A stretch of DNA of 64,000 nt from Chromobotia macracanthus (lineage: Eukaryota > Chordata > Actinopteri > Cypriniformes > Botiidae). A program made the position numbers and the translations under genes. Position 1 is the stretch's first letter; each line of letters begins with the position of its first letter. The DNA is taken from contig JAZGTH010000059.1 in assembly GCA_036877525.1 (NCBI GenBank), positions 3,596,001 through 3,660,000 of the forward strand, read 5' to 3'. Below, piece by piece: positions 24,514 through 36,950 of this stretch. A model generated the notes under the pieces. The model saw only the letters and a program-made list of their open reading frames with translations. It was not told the DNA's origin and made no database searches.

Positions 24514-27120
24514 GCATTTAATTTGCAATTGTTCACACGGCATACAACAGTCAAGATTTACGTTACACCTGCCAATTATTTAATATTAATATTGTCATCG
24601 TTTTAGAACAAGAGTTAATATTTTTTTTCAAAAGTAGCACCTTTTGCCTTTTACAGCTTTGCATGCTTAATATTCTCTGAACTAACTTCATGAGGCACCA
24701 CCTAAGATATGTTTCAAACCACCCAACTTATCCAATTAAAAAAACGCTGCTGAGAAACACTTTGAATTAGCTGGTATCCTGGTCATGGCTGGTTTAAACT
24801 GGTTTGATTGCCCAGCCTGAAGATGTAGCTAGTTTTCTTTTTCAGCATGGGAAAAAATCATGGGAATTCACATAGGATTTCAATTTTGTAAAGGAATTTA
24901 AAGAAAGACAGCTTATATTTGCCTATAAACTTAATTCCAAGCATTTCAGCATAAGATTTGAAATGAAATCATTTTAGGATAATAAAAATATACATTTAGT
25001 CACGCATATCCAAACTGTTGACTGGTAATTTGCTACTAATTTTGAGAGGTACATTCTCTCATTAGCTCAACTGGAATTAATTTAGGCTGCCTGATGATTT
25101 ATTGTAGATTGATGGAGGGACTCTGTGCAGAGACTGTGTGTGTGCTGGGTAATGCACAGTGAGATACAGTATCCATCAGCTCAGCCCCATGTTCACTGTT
25201 CTCATGTCATCTGGGTCTCACACATGCCAGACTGATTTGAATTCAGAGCTAAGTACCAACTAATCTGTCTCACTCTCTCTAAGTCTACCAGTCTCTCTCT
25301 GTCTCACTCACCATGTCTTGTCCCTCTTCACTCTCTCTGGACTGGACTCAAGAGATAAAGGTTGTAGCTACACAACCCCTGGATCAGAGCAGATTTACTC
25401 CTGCGTGACTGTGCCTCCCATGGGCCAGAACTCATGTTTATGTCTGTTCTCTAGCCTCCATTCCTCCTCACCCCCAGAGGGTCCGACTGATACAGGGAAA
25501 GGGAAGGACAAAGCAAAAGACAGAGCCAGGTACCCAGATCCACCCTGGATCTACAACACAGGCTACCCCACTTAACATCCCCAGGGGCGCAGTGCGGAAC
25601 CTCCTCACATGCATCTACCCTGACCTGATCTCCTTTCAGAGCTGCTCAAATAGTTGGCTCTGTAGAGCTATGACTCCTCAACTCCAGAGACACAGTGTTT
25701 AATAGCACTCTCATCCATTCCCATCAGTATTTCATCGCTCTTGCCGTGATCTCATTAATCAAAGCCCTGCCTCACATTTTCCCCTCTCTTGAGACACTTC
25801 TACAGTGTATACAGATTCTAAAGCAGCCAGCTGTGTCAGCGTCCGTGGAACAGTTTTAGAGTGTGGGAGGGGCATAGATGGGCACGTCGTGACATCACTA
25901 CATTGAACAATGGCAAAGGTATGGTTCATGAATATTAATTAGCTTGAACTGATGTTGCTGATGTGCACACTATTATGCCATTTAAAGTTTTTATGCCAGT
26001 TTTTATGTTTTTTTCAGATATTTTACAAGAATTACTCATTAATCTGGAAATTGAGTGTAGTATAGCTCATCTCTTATGTTTATTATCACTATGGAATATA
26101 GAAAATCATTTAAACCGCTAAAAGTGAAGCAGCACATTGATATTTCTCATCAGAAAGGTAAGTTAGCTCTCTTGAAATTCTTTTCACTCAGTTCACAAGC
26201 ACAAATGAAAATGACAGTTTTTTTAAAACTTAATATTTACACCTGCCAGAATATACAAACTCAAATATAAAGTTTGCTTGATATGTAGATAAGTGAAGAT
26301 TTAGCCCTGCGCGTTCTCTAATTGAACCCAGCTATTTTTCTTTTTGGACAAGCACATTCTGACTCCAACAACACTTGCTCTCAGAGGGATTTAGTAGGCC
26401 TATGGATTTGGATCTGCCTTTTTTTTCAAGAGGGCTAAAAGTGTGGGGGTGGGGGTCTGTGCCTCTGCCCCCTTCCAGTTCCAGCCACCCCTAAGCTGTG
26501 TACAGTTTCTGGAAAATGTCTGTATTCTTTGTGATATATCAAAGCTTAAACCATAATAAGTGGCACACGGATCAATGTTTAGACTGTAACTGAATGCAAA
26601 AACCACTCCTCGCCAGCTGCCTTCTGCTCCAGATGTTTGGAGTTCATTCATCCATGCCATTCACAGATTGCATACATGGCTCTGACTTCAGACCTACAGT
26701 ACACTGCACAATCTGTATCACAAGATTTTATTCCCATGTTTCCCTCATCCATTGCCTCCCACCATGGGTTTCCTGGACAGCGGCCATTTTGTGAAATCCT
26801 TCCTATTCATTGTTTAGGGAAATATGTTCTGTTTGTCCCCACGTTGCCCCTCTGACATTCAGACAGCGCCCTAATCTACAGTGAAAGGTTAGCTTAGCTC
26901 CACTCTCTCACATGCTTGCTCTGTGGCATTCTCTCAAATTGGAAAAGCAAGGCCTTGTTCTGTGAGCATGCTGGGGTTAAGGAGGGATACAGAGACATGA
27001 TTTAGAAGGAGGCTTTAGAGGCTCAAGTCTCCGAGGACCACATGCAGCGCCGCCAAAACTCAACTCAGGGTGACTGAGGAAACAAAGACGTGTGTATCCC
27101 ATGAGATTCATGAGACTCTA

Positions 27121-27134
27121 CTGCCCCCTGCTGG
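27121..27134 (-). promoter_or_regulatory. CTCF-like binding word
   Basis: ctgccccctgctgg fits the reverse complement of the 14-bp vertebrate CTCF core consensus (CCASYAGRKGGCRS) at every position. A one-mismatch word in the same orientation lies at 27264-27277 and another at 33192-33205 (ctgccccctgttgg), the latter about 0.8 kb before the gtpbp8 start. Occupancy is inference. Confidence 0.45.
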
Positions 27135-29352
27135 GATGGTCTTAAGACAATGGTGATGTGGTGAAGTGAAGGGTTGGCTTGGGAAATGTCTTCAGTAATC
27201 TCCTGTATTGATTTAAATTGTGGGCAGAAAGAGATGTCTGAAGTAGATATCTGTGGAGTTCTACTGCCTCCTTCTGGCTATAAAAATAGAAAAGCAATAG
27301 GAAATCATCTTTAAAATATTTTTTAAATAATTTTTAAAGTACAATCATATGCAGGGTTTGCACAATTAGCTGTCATTATAAGTGTCATAGAAAAAACTAT
27401 ATTTCCAAGCATTGCAATACAGTTTTTTTTGCCTTCAAGTCTAATGCATATCCAATCCAAAATGTCATAAGATTCCCACCTCTATGAGGGTGATTTTTCA
27501 ATCTTTGGTTAAGAAATGGCTGCATAAAAGAGCCAGCTGATGCTCCCTGTACTGTCTGAAAAAGCAATAGTAATATTGGATGTTGACAGAACATCATGAA
27601 GAATATTCAAACTTTGAGAGAAAAGAATACTTTGTTTTTACTTTGTTGAGGTGAAGTAGGATTTGTCTTACTAGTTTCATTTTGAGGCATATGTGGCATT
27701 TCTCAATGTCTTTAGTATGTTGCCTGTTCTTTAAAAATAGGATATTTCTGATCTTCAGAGAAAAGTTTCTCTTCTCTGTATGTTGGCTGTGTAATCATTC
27801 CTCTATTTGAGTGCACATGCAGTTTATTGTTGTTTTTTCCCACAAGCTTTTCCATTTCCTCTCACTTATCAAACTTTAGCACTCAACTACATCATACAAC
27901 TGCCGAGACTTAATGCCAAAACTTGCAGATGGAGGGTACCCACAAATCATTGGGGTGTGCTGACTGAAACCTCAGCTTGTCGTGTGGGGGGTATCACAAA
28001 CAAAAAAAGCCTATCATAACTCAAGAGATGAATGACCCTCCTACATGTGGAGCAAACAACAGAAATAGAGTGAAAAGGGTAGAAGATGGTGGGCAGATGG
28101 GTCAGGAAGTAAAAAAGTGCCACAGCACTGCCAGACCACCTTAATCAATCAAGGCCCTTAACAAGACAGCGGACACAGTAAGTGTCCCATCATGTCTGGG
28201 GGACAGATGTGGGAATAATAGGGCCGAAAGGAGCATCATGGGGGTAGATTCACACACGCTTTTGCTAAATGAGGAACAGCAGAATCCCAAACAAAAAGGC
28301 AATGAGATAAACTTTAACACATATTGAAACGAGTGGTGAATTCAGATAGAGAACATCCATTCACAGGCTGGTGATGATCGGTATTATTAATCAGTGTTAC
28401 AGACTTAGTTTTACTCTCACGTTTCTTATTTAATAAACCGGTTTAAACCGATGTGTGTATAAGTACAAATAAATTGCTCCACCCTAAACAATTTTATTGA
28501 TTGCACCAGAAATTGACAAATTGGATGGCTGAAACAGCCATTTTGAAAGAGCTACAGAACCACAGTGTTTATACTCTATATACTCTACTCTTTGTCAACC
28601 CAGAATACCAATTAAACAGGTCTCTGTACATTGACACACAATGTCTCAAACAATGACACACAGTTAATAAATATAATTTCAGAACTTTTTCCATGGTTAC
28701 TTTAAACTTCTGATTTCCAGCTCTCCTATTCTTTACTCTCACCTCAAGCACACAAAGTCCATCTTTTTTGGAGTTCAGATGACTTAAGCCCACACACATG
28801 CCCTAATACCCCGTCCCCCACTCAAAAACCCCACGCTGACACCTGCAGCAGGGGCGAGGCACCACATGTTCATTAAACACATTGTAAGTATTCTATGTGT
28901 TGTCAAACCCCATGGCAGCACAATGAACAGCATTGTGGGTTCACATCTCATCTAATGTCGCCTCCCACATCTCTGAAACTACCGGGGCCCACAGCACTCA
29001 CGGTATTAGAAATGGAGATGGCTGTTGGTGCGGCAGGGGTTTTGTCCTTCAGAGTGCCTTTGCCGTGTATGTTTGTGTGGCTTGGTCTATGACTGGTACT
29101 TTTTAAACTAAAGTCCTGTAACAAAAAAGAAAAAGGACACATGGCAACCTCTGTCTGTCTCTGCAACTGCATCACTCACTATTGTGTGTCAATGTGTGTG
29201 TGTTGTCAAAGCAGGGTGACTTTGGTATTGGTACAGTCATTTGTGACTGTAGGCTATTCTCTGACAGCAGTAATTACAGGTCCTCTGTCTGCCTGAGCTT
29301 TGACTTGGGCTCCTTCCAGTCCAAATCCTTTCTTTCTAAATCATCACTAGTG

Positions 29353-29363
29353 TTCTCTCTCTA

Positions 29364-29421
<58 letters not shown>

Positions 29422-29424
29422 TAT
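29353..29424. repeat. (CT)n microsatellite
   Basis: A pure CT tract of about 50 bp (29367-29417) has imperfect CT-rich flanks. Confidence 0.95.
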
Positions 29425-32400
29425 CTGTCTGTCTTACCTTCTTTCATGTATCTTTTACACTAAAGCCCACATCTCCTACTGATTCAACTCCACAAACTCA
29501 TCTGTTTAAAGATGTTAGTCTAATAATCGAAATATTGAAAATAAATATTGGGTGATATTTTGTTGACTTTTTCATATTTTTAGTGAAGTTTAGGTATAGT
29601 GTAAAACAAGTGGTCATTTAACTTTTACAATTTTATGAACATCTCACCTGGTATATTAAGTGATATATACATATATATTCTGTATATATTCTGTGTAGGT
29701 TTGTATTATATTGGTCATACAAGCATCAGTTTAGGCCACTGAAAAACCCATATTGGTCCAGAAATACTCTAGATGTCTTCTCTTCACTCTCTCTAGAAAC
29801 CTCTGAGAAATGTGTGTGTATATGACGCAGAAATCTCCTGCAGCCTCCTTTGGTCCAGCTGTAAGGGACAGAGACAGATTATTTGTGATGTGTTCTTGCA
29901 TTGGACTGTGAGAAGACTAGAACTCCAGATGGGGATAAACAGCCCTTCAAACCCATCCCTGAGGGGCTCTAAGGAAACCTAGAGCACTTCACACAAACAG
30001 TATGTATGTGTGTAATGATATACTGCAGTGCACAATATCATCCAGACTCCCGAAGACCCCAGTCCTGCTGTAACTCTAGCTAGAAATGCACGGAAACCTC
30101 TCACACCACAATGCTCACCTGTAATCATATAACTTAGACTGAACTGAGCTTCATTTCTGGAACTGTTAGAAACATTATGGGGCAAATTCATTAAACAGTT
30201 GCACCATTTTAACATGGTATTGGAAATGTTACTTTAAAAGGTAATGTTATGTTACAACTAAATAAAAAAAACATTATTTGTTGCTTCCAAAAACATAATC
30301 TGATTGGCACAGCCAAATAATTTGTTTTCCTGAGCATTTACTTCCTGCGGTTTATTTATCAAGTCAACCTCCTGCCTCAAGGTCAGACTTTCTCTCTCCC
30401 CTTCCCATTCTCTCAGCAGATCCTGGCAAACAGATCCCGATCGATATCCCAAACACTGAGCTCTAATACCCTCTAAACACCACCTGCCAAAATATTTATA
30501 ATACCATGTCTTAAGAAGGCACAGAGAGAGCGCAAGAGAAAGGAGATGATAAACCCTCATTTTGTAGCTATTTTGCTGTTTTAGTTTGTTCTGTCTACCC
30601 CTTTAGTTCCTCTCTACTCTTATTTAAGGAGGTCAAAACAGAGGTCTTCATTTTTATGCTTAATATTCTACTGTGTTTCCCATACATAAGGCCTATCTCT
30701 CCAAATAATAAACATTGTAATAATAAACAATTAATAACAATAATTGAACGTTTACTGTTAATATAGCATATACTGCAAAATATTACATACAGTGTAATAA
30801 AATTACAACCATGCAACATATTTAGTCTTGTAAAAATGATACCTTTATATACAACAGGATTTATTTCACAAAATGATGCATTTTTAATAAAAGAAGCACT
30901 TAATGAGAAGGGTGTAAGTTAAGTGTAACTTTACAATGTTTGGTTGTAAAGCAGTTACGTAGTGACAAAAGGTCGTAATGTATTTACAGAATGATTTACC
31001 AAGGCAGGATACTCTGCACACAAGTCAATTTTAAAAAAACAGTTAGAGAAATGTCTCTCACTCCAAAAATCCAGTTACGGAGCATTTCCACTTGTGTGTC
31101 TGAGCGAGCATTTTTAATTTAATTCTACAGATGGAGAGTGCCACTGTCAATGTGGATTGTGGGATTGAAGTGGTTATTTTATTTGACCAAAAATAGGAGT
31201 TTAAACATATTTACACAAAATGTACTTAAAAAAATGCTAAAGTGAAGCTATGCCTATGATTTCCATATTTATGAGAACTGGACAGCACTTGCTAAATGCT
31301 AAACATACTGAGGTCACTGAACTTTTTGAACAAAACATGTTTAACAAAACATGATTCATAATTCTGATGAAGATGCCTTTCCCTCCAATTTAGTGCCGTA
31401 TGTTACCTCCCTTCATATAAAAACACAAAGCAGACACTGCCTGGGGTGTGTAGCAAGAGCAGAAGTCTTCCTTTGTCTATGTGTGTTAGATTAGGTGCAT
31501 GTGTTCATCACATTGACCTGAGTCTTTGTCTTGTGTGTCACTCTGTGTCATTTTTACTGCCTGCGAGTGTGACATTAAAGACTGTGTGCCAGATGTAAGT
31601 TACATTCCATGAGTCTCTTAAGCTGTTTGAACGATTGACCCTTCTGATTCGTGTCAAGTCGTCTAAGATGAACTGCGTATGGCTTGATTTTTCAAACAGA
31701 CACACACAAACAGAATCTGGGTGAGGCGGAGACATTTGGGGTGGCAGACGCCCTTTTGTGTGTCGGTCACAATGCAAAGTGAAAGCAGGCAAGATGGTTA
31801 ACATGCAAATGAGATGAGAGAGGAGGAGAGGTCAGGGTGAACATCACTCAATGTCACATTAACAAGTGCTTGTCCCATGATGGGGTATTAAACTGTGTGT
31901 GCGTGTGTGTTTGTCCACGAGTATGGCAGCTGCCCGTCCTCGCTGTTGTGTATCATTGCCGACATAAAAATCTCTGCCAGAAAAAAGCAATGTGACAACA
32001 ATGCACCATACTGCTTTGTGAGAGATTTATCTTTATTTACAGCACAGTAGTTGATAGGCATATTGATGCTAATATTTAATCAATGTAGCCTTTTTTCACT
32101 ATTTATTACTCCTCCTCTGGACATCTCTTTCTCTGTGTGTCTTTTTATCCTTCCATTTACTGTTAATCTATCATTATTCATTCCTGTGCTAAATTCCAAA
32201 ATCTTTTGACTGCTTGTCATTTTCTCTACTTCTATTAAACCTTCCCATTTTTCCTTTCACACTTCACATCTCTCTCTGTCACTGTGATCTGTACATCAGT
32301 CCATTGAGTTTATTGTTAAAGTCAACGAGAGGCAATTCAGGCTGTACTTCTATAAGGAATGGATGGGTAAGTTTAGGTCATCATTCTTTCTTCGGCACAT

Positions 32401-33191
32401 TTTACGGATATAACACCGTGTTCTGTGATTTATGTTGCTATTCCACACTGGGTTTTTATAACAGCATCATAAATGCTGCTACTGTAGGTTAAGCAGCCCA
32501 TAATAACTGATCCCATGTCAGTTTGGTAGTTTATCCAGTATGTCTGACAGTTAGATTAGAGTAGGGACAGCTGTTTTTGGATCAGCTGTAACTTCATCTT
32601 CTTGTTTAGCTCTATAAACATTTTGAGGTTGGATGGTTAATAAACTTTATAAATGACTTGGGTACTGTACTTAGGCCAGTCTTTTACTAACATTACAACT
32701 CATATCACCTTCTTTTTCTCATATAGGGTGATAGTCTGTGACATTGTAGTTTTAAAGTTGAATTAAAACTAGTTCCATGTTTAGAGCTGCAGCAAGAACA
32801 GATCCAACAGAAGAGAATATACAACATAGAGATAGATATAATATAAACAGATCCACGCTTTCAATGAATACATCAGTATTTTACAAAGGTGTGTTTCTGT
32901 GAGTCATCTTATGTTGCTTTTGAACGATTATTTTCTCAAAGATAATGTAAATGCTATCTTAGAGTAGTTCGCTTATGGCAACACTGTGAAAACAATTGAA
33001 TGCAACACATGTATCATTTTAATATTAACCATTGAATGTTGTCACTGCACCGTACAATCATACTAATGTTCAAGAAATACCACCAAATGGTCGAGTATCA
33101 CTATTATTAATATGTTAGATATGTGCAAAAAAAGCCATTTCTAGAGACACAGAAAAAGCACGTCTCGATATTTCCCAACTTTAAAACAATG

Positions 33192-33205
33192 CTGCCCCCT
33201 GTTGG
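33192..33205 (-). promoter_or_regulatory. CTCF-like word upstream of gtpbp8
   Basis: ctgccccctgttgg differs from the CTCF core by one position and has the same orientation as the perfect word at 27121. It lies between the gene-free 33 kb and the gene-dense right half, where a domain boundary would be plausible. Confidence 0.3.
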
Positions 33206-34020
33206 GTAGATGTGTGTCAGCACTTTAACTATTTCGTTAACATTGTGTTGAAAAAGACTGAAAACTGTAAATAACAAATATTTTTATTGCACAGACTAGT
33301 GTAAAATTAATATAAGATTATCATTGCCGTTTATCTTTTTTCTTTTTTTTTTTTTTTTGCTATGTTAACGTAACTTATTCTTGCAAAATGTGTTCATTCT
33401 ATCCAGAATATGCGACATCATGATAACAAACATGAATCATTTACATATGATTAATGCATACATTTACATACATTTAGCTCTATAGATATTATTCATTATA
33501 GATATGTGCATGTCCCTATAAGGGATTTATATTCCGAGGTCAAATTAAAAACGTCCTCATATATAAAGCGGAACTGTAGTGTGTGTGTGTGTGTTTCTTT
33601 CGGAGTGATTTCAACCTAACACCCACTGTTACACACACAGTCGTATCAATACATCAAGCTAAAGGTTACAACATAAAGATAATTACATTTATAAGTTTTG
33701 CAGTCCCACATTTCTTTTGTTTTGTGTTGTTTTCAGAGACCAAAGGACATTGTTATAAACTTACTGGGTGCAGTAAATTTAATGCAGTCGACGGTTTCAG
33801 AGTAAGATGCGTGTTTTACAGTGTTGTATTATAATAATTGATCAATAATTAAAACCTGTCTGAAGTCACATGTGTACGCACGTTGTGTTATAAATGTATG
33901 TGACTGACTGTAAACGTAAAGGATTGAAGAAACCCAAGGTCCCAATGGATGGATTTGTACTAATGCATGTAAATGAAGTGAATGCCAGAAGTTTGTCCTG
34001 GTGAACAAATATTCAGGACT

Positions 34021-36950
34021 ATGCTGCACATAAAGGCACTTCATCTACTGCAGTCACGTGTATCATGTTGGCCTTTGGTCCTGCAGAGAGTTCATCAGCT
34101 GGCTTCTGTCAACCATGTTTGTCTTCTGTCTGAGAGGAGACGCCAGGGTCTTCTGTATCCCTTCAGTGCTCTGGAGGAGCACCTGGCCCCGCAGGTCAGC
34201 CAGGCAGAATTTAAGATCTTCCATCCCAGCTTGGAGGACCTCCGTCGGGCAGAGACGCTTTTCACTCCCTCCCACAAAAACCATATTGACTACTCCACTT
34301 CTGCAGTCAGGATGGACCATGTACCTGTGCTTAAACAGCCAGAGGTGGGATGTCTGTCTGAATGCCACTTGCCTTTTTATTTTTATGCTTAAATGCAATG
34401 GCTTAATTTTTAGGGAATGCATTTCATTAGACATTCCAAAGTGTGTGACGGGTTTTCTCTAAGAGTTTGTGTGTTTGGCAGGTGTGTTTTATGGGCAGGA
34501 GTAATGTGGGCAAATCATCTCTCATCCGAGCCTTGTTCTCTCTGGCTCCTGGGGTGGATGTGCGAGTCTCGAAAACCCCGGTGAGTTTTTATGAAGAATC
34601 AGCAGTCAGTCAGTAGGTTTCCTTTTTATAATGTCAACGTTATATTGCTCAAGAGCTCAACGGAGATCTTCATTATAAATTTATTTAAGCTGTTTCTGCA
34701 AAAAATCTTGCAAGAGATGCAATTAAAGTGAATAGCAATTAAGATAGTTTGGTCCTTGAAGAATCTAATAAGAAATCATTGTATTATTATAGCATCAAAG
34801 ATTTCAATTTTTAAATAAGGTTGCAAACTTTGATATCTTCAGACATTTGAGCAGAGTTTGAGAAGTTGAATTCAATTCTGAGGCTCTAGAGGACATGTAT
34901 GCACAATCATTGAGCCTTTGTCTCAGAAATCTCCATCTGCTCTCCATTTAATCTCACTGAATTATTGCAGAAATGTTTGTGATATCCTAGGTGATTTTTC
35001 TTTCCTACTGGTGTATTCAATCTTTCATTGTGAAACAGGGCCACACTAAAAAGCTGAATTTCTTCACTGTGGGAAAGGCCTTTACCCTAGTGGACATGCC
35101 GGGGTATGGACACCTGGCACCAAAGGACTTTGTTGAGATGGTGGAACCATACCTTCAAGAGCGTCAGAAGTAAGATGCTGATACTGTTGTAGTTGATTCC
35201 TTTTTTTTGAAGCCAGAATACTCGGTATTAACGTGCATGTGGTGGGGTATGTCAGATATTTATGAAATATGTTCATAATTTTGAAACCCTGATTGCTTAT
35301 TCTTTCTGTTCGTTAACCGCAACATGTATTTGTAGTCTGGTGAGGACGTTCTTGCTGGTGGATAGTGGCGCAGGTCTGCAGAGGGCAGATTTAGTTGCTG
35401 TGGAAATGTTTGAGGAGTTTGGTTTGCCGTATGTTGTGAGTATTTGTCCCTAAAACACTTACAATGACTGTCCAGCAGAGGTCGTTAGAGTACTTTACAG
35501 TTGTGTTAGCTTAAGGAACATGGTCAAGCATCATTAAGTTTTGTGCAGGCATGCAACAAAAGTAAATTTTTTTGTCCAAAGTAATTAACAGTGTGTTCAT
35601 TGTACATATTTTAGCAGTGGTTGTGTTCCTCTTTCCATACAGTGACAGAGCAAATGTCATTCATGTTAGCAGAAAGTTTATCAGCATTGTGTTAATCTGA
35701 CATTAAAAATAACCAGTTTTCTCTCTTCATTTAGCTGGTGGTGACTAAAATAGACAGAACCCGACAGGGAGCTTTGTTGGCTTTGATGGTACAGCTGCAG
35801 GACTTTATCAAGAATCAAACCAGCACATGTTTTCCACAACCCTTTTTAGTAAGGTGAGATCTATAGAATCTTTTATCTTATTTTTTTCCTTGTAAAACCT
35901 TGACCATTTCTGCGTCAGGAAACACTATTAAAACACCCACAAGGCTAAGATATTCCACCAGTGTCCTAAACTGATGTGTTTATGAGGCAGTAGATTCTTT
36001 ATGAGATCAGTCCTTGATAACGATGTGTCAGTGTTGAGTTGATAATGCATGCACACTCTGAATTACATCTTTGGTGTTATGATATCTTAGATACAATCAT
36101 TATTAACTAGATAAGTCATGTTATGCAGATAAATCACTGTCTTTGTATCTGAGGTTTAGTTTTATAAGAATAAGAAACATTACATTACGTTAGTTGAGAT
36201 TAAATTCTCGCTGATAAGATAAGGCCAGGGTTGTGAGATCACTAGAAAATCTGCAACAGTTTGAAGTCAGTGGCAAGTTTACAAATTATGTAATCTGTGC
36301 AACATCTATACTAAAATCTCTGTGAGAATTAACATGTTGTAAGTTTGACAAAGTTCGATGTACTTGAGAATGTCTTAGTATTGATATGTCTTCTGTTTTC
36401 TTTAGTCAGCATGCACTCAAGCCGGCTTGAACTGTTTAAGTATTTTTTTAAGTTTAAGCAACAGCTCAGCATATTTGTACAGAAGCAATGGATTCTGACC
36501 TTTAGTACAGAAAACTTAAGTGTCCTAGATATAGGACAAAGTCTTACATATTTATTTCATGTCATAATTTTTGTTTTTTATTAGAAACATTTTAACACTT
36601 TACACAAGTTCTGTTTATTAAGGTTAGTTACTACAGTAATTAACATGAACTAACAATAAATATTACTTTCACAGCATTTATTAATCTCAGTACATTGTAA
36701 TTTCAACATTTAATACATATTTAAAATCAGGTGTCTGATCTGTTAATATTGGAATAAGTTGCTCATTGACTAATGGTAATGAATGATACCTACCAAAAAC
36801 AGTTACATGAAAAGAGCACAGTGTATAAATAAATAACCTTGTGTTTTTCTCTCCCTCTCCAGTTCAGTGCAGTTCTCTGGCATTTACCTGCTCAGGTGTT
36901 TCATTGCACATGTAACAGGAAATCTACAGCTTACTTCTAAACATACATGA
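34021..36950 (+). CDS. gtpbp8: GTP-binding protein 8 (EngB/YihA-type GTPase), likely mitochondrial
   Basis: Six exons with GT-AG introns and consistent phases: 34021-34344, 34482-34580, 35039-35169, 35336-35435, 35735-35853 and 36863-36950. They give 286 aa, against about 284 aa for human GTPBP8. The G1/P-loop is GRSNVGKS (residues 113-120), the G2 region is KTPGHTKKLNFF, G3 is DMPG (160-163), G4 is TKID (222-225), and a G5-like SSV sits near 258-260. This is the TrmE-Era-EngA-EngB superfamily layout. Bacterial EngB acts in large-subunit ribosome assembly, and the vertebrate protein is linked to mitochondria. The N-terminus from 34021 is rich in Leu, His, Arg and Gln with few acids, fitting a targeting presequence. 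An in-frame ATG at 33982 would add 13 residues; I prefer 34021 for length and presequence character. A possible AATAAA lies at 37209-37214. Confidence 0.93.

Larger units (their letters stand above)
18166..34020. other. Gene-free stretch left of gtpbp8
   Basis: No splice-flanked coding exon could be supported. Noted contents: CpG-richer islands at about 20520-20845, 22375-22600 and 23985-24235; a 63-bp tandem duplication at 23408-23533; an imperfect long inverted repeat at 24402-24513; CTCF-like words at 27121-27134, 27264-27277 and 33192-33205; a (CT)n tract at 29353-29424; and a T-rich run at 33331-33358. The final 200-300 bp presumably hold the gtpbp8 promoter and 5' UTR, but no TATA box or clear start site is evident. 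Confidence 0.55.

Noticed and set aside
25318..25575. 85-codon frame in the left gene-free region
   Set aside because: No splice context, no recognisable motif, composition like surrounding non-coding DNA.
33982..34020. Upstream in-frame ATG for gtpbp8
   Set aside because: Would add 13 residues including two acidic ones before the presequence; the start at 34021 fits family length and a mitochondrial presequence better. Not excluded.
34063..34434. 123-codon minus-strand frame over gtpbp8 exon 1
   Set aside because: Antisense to a well-supported exon and extends into the intron; no protein resemblance.
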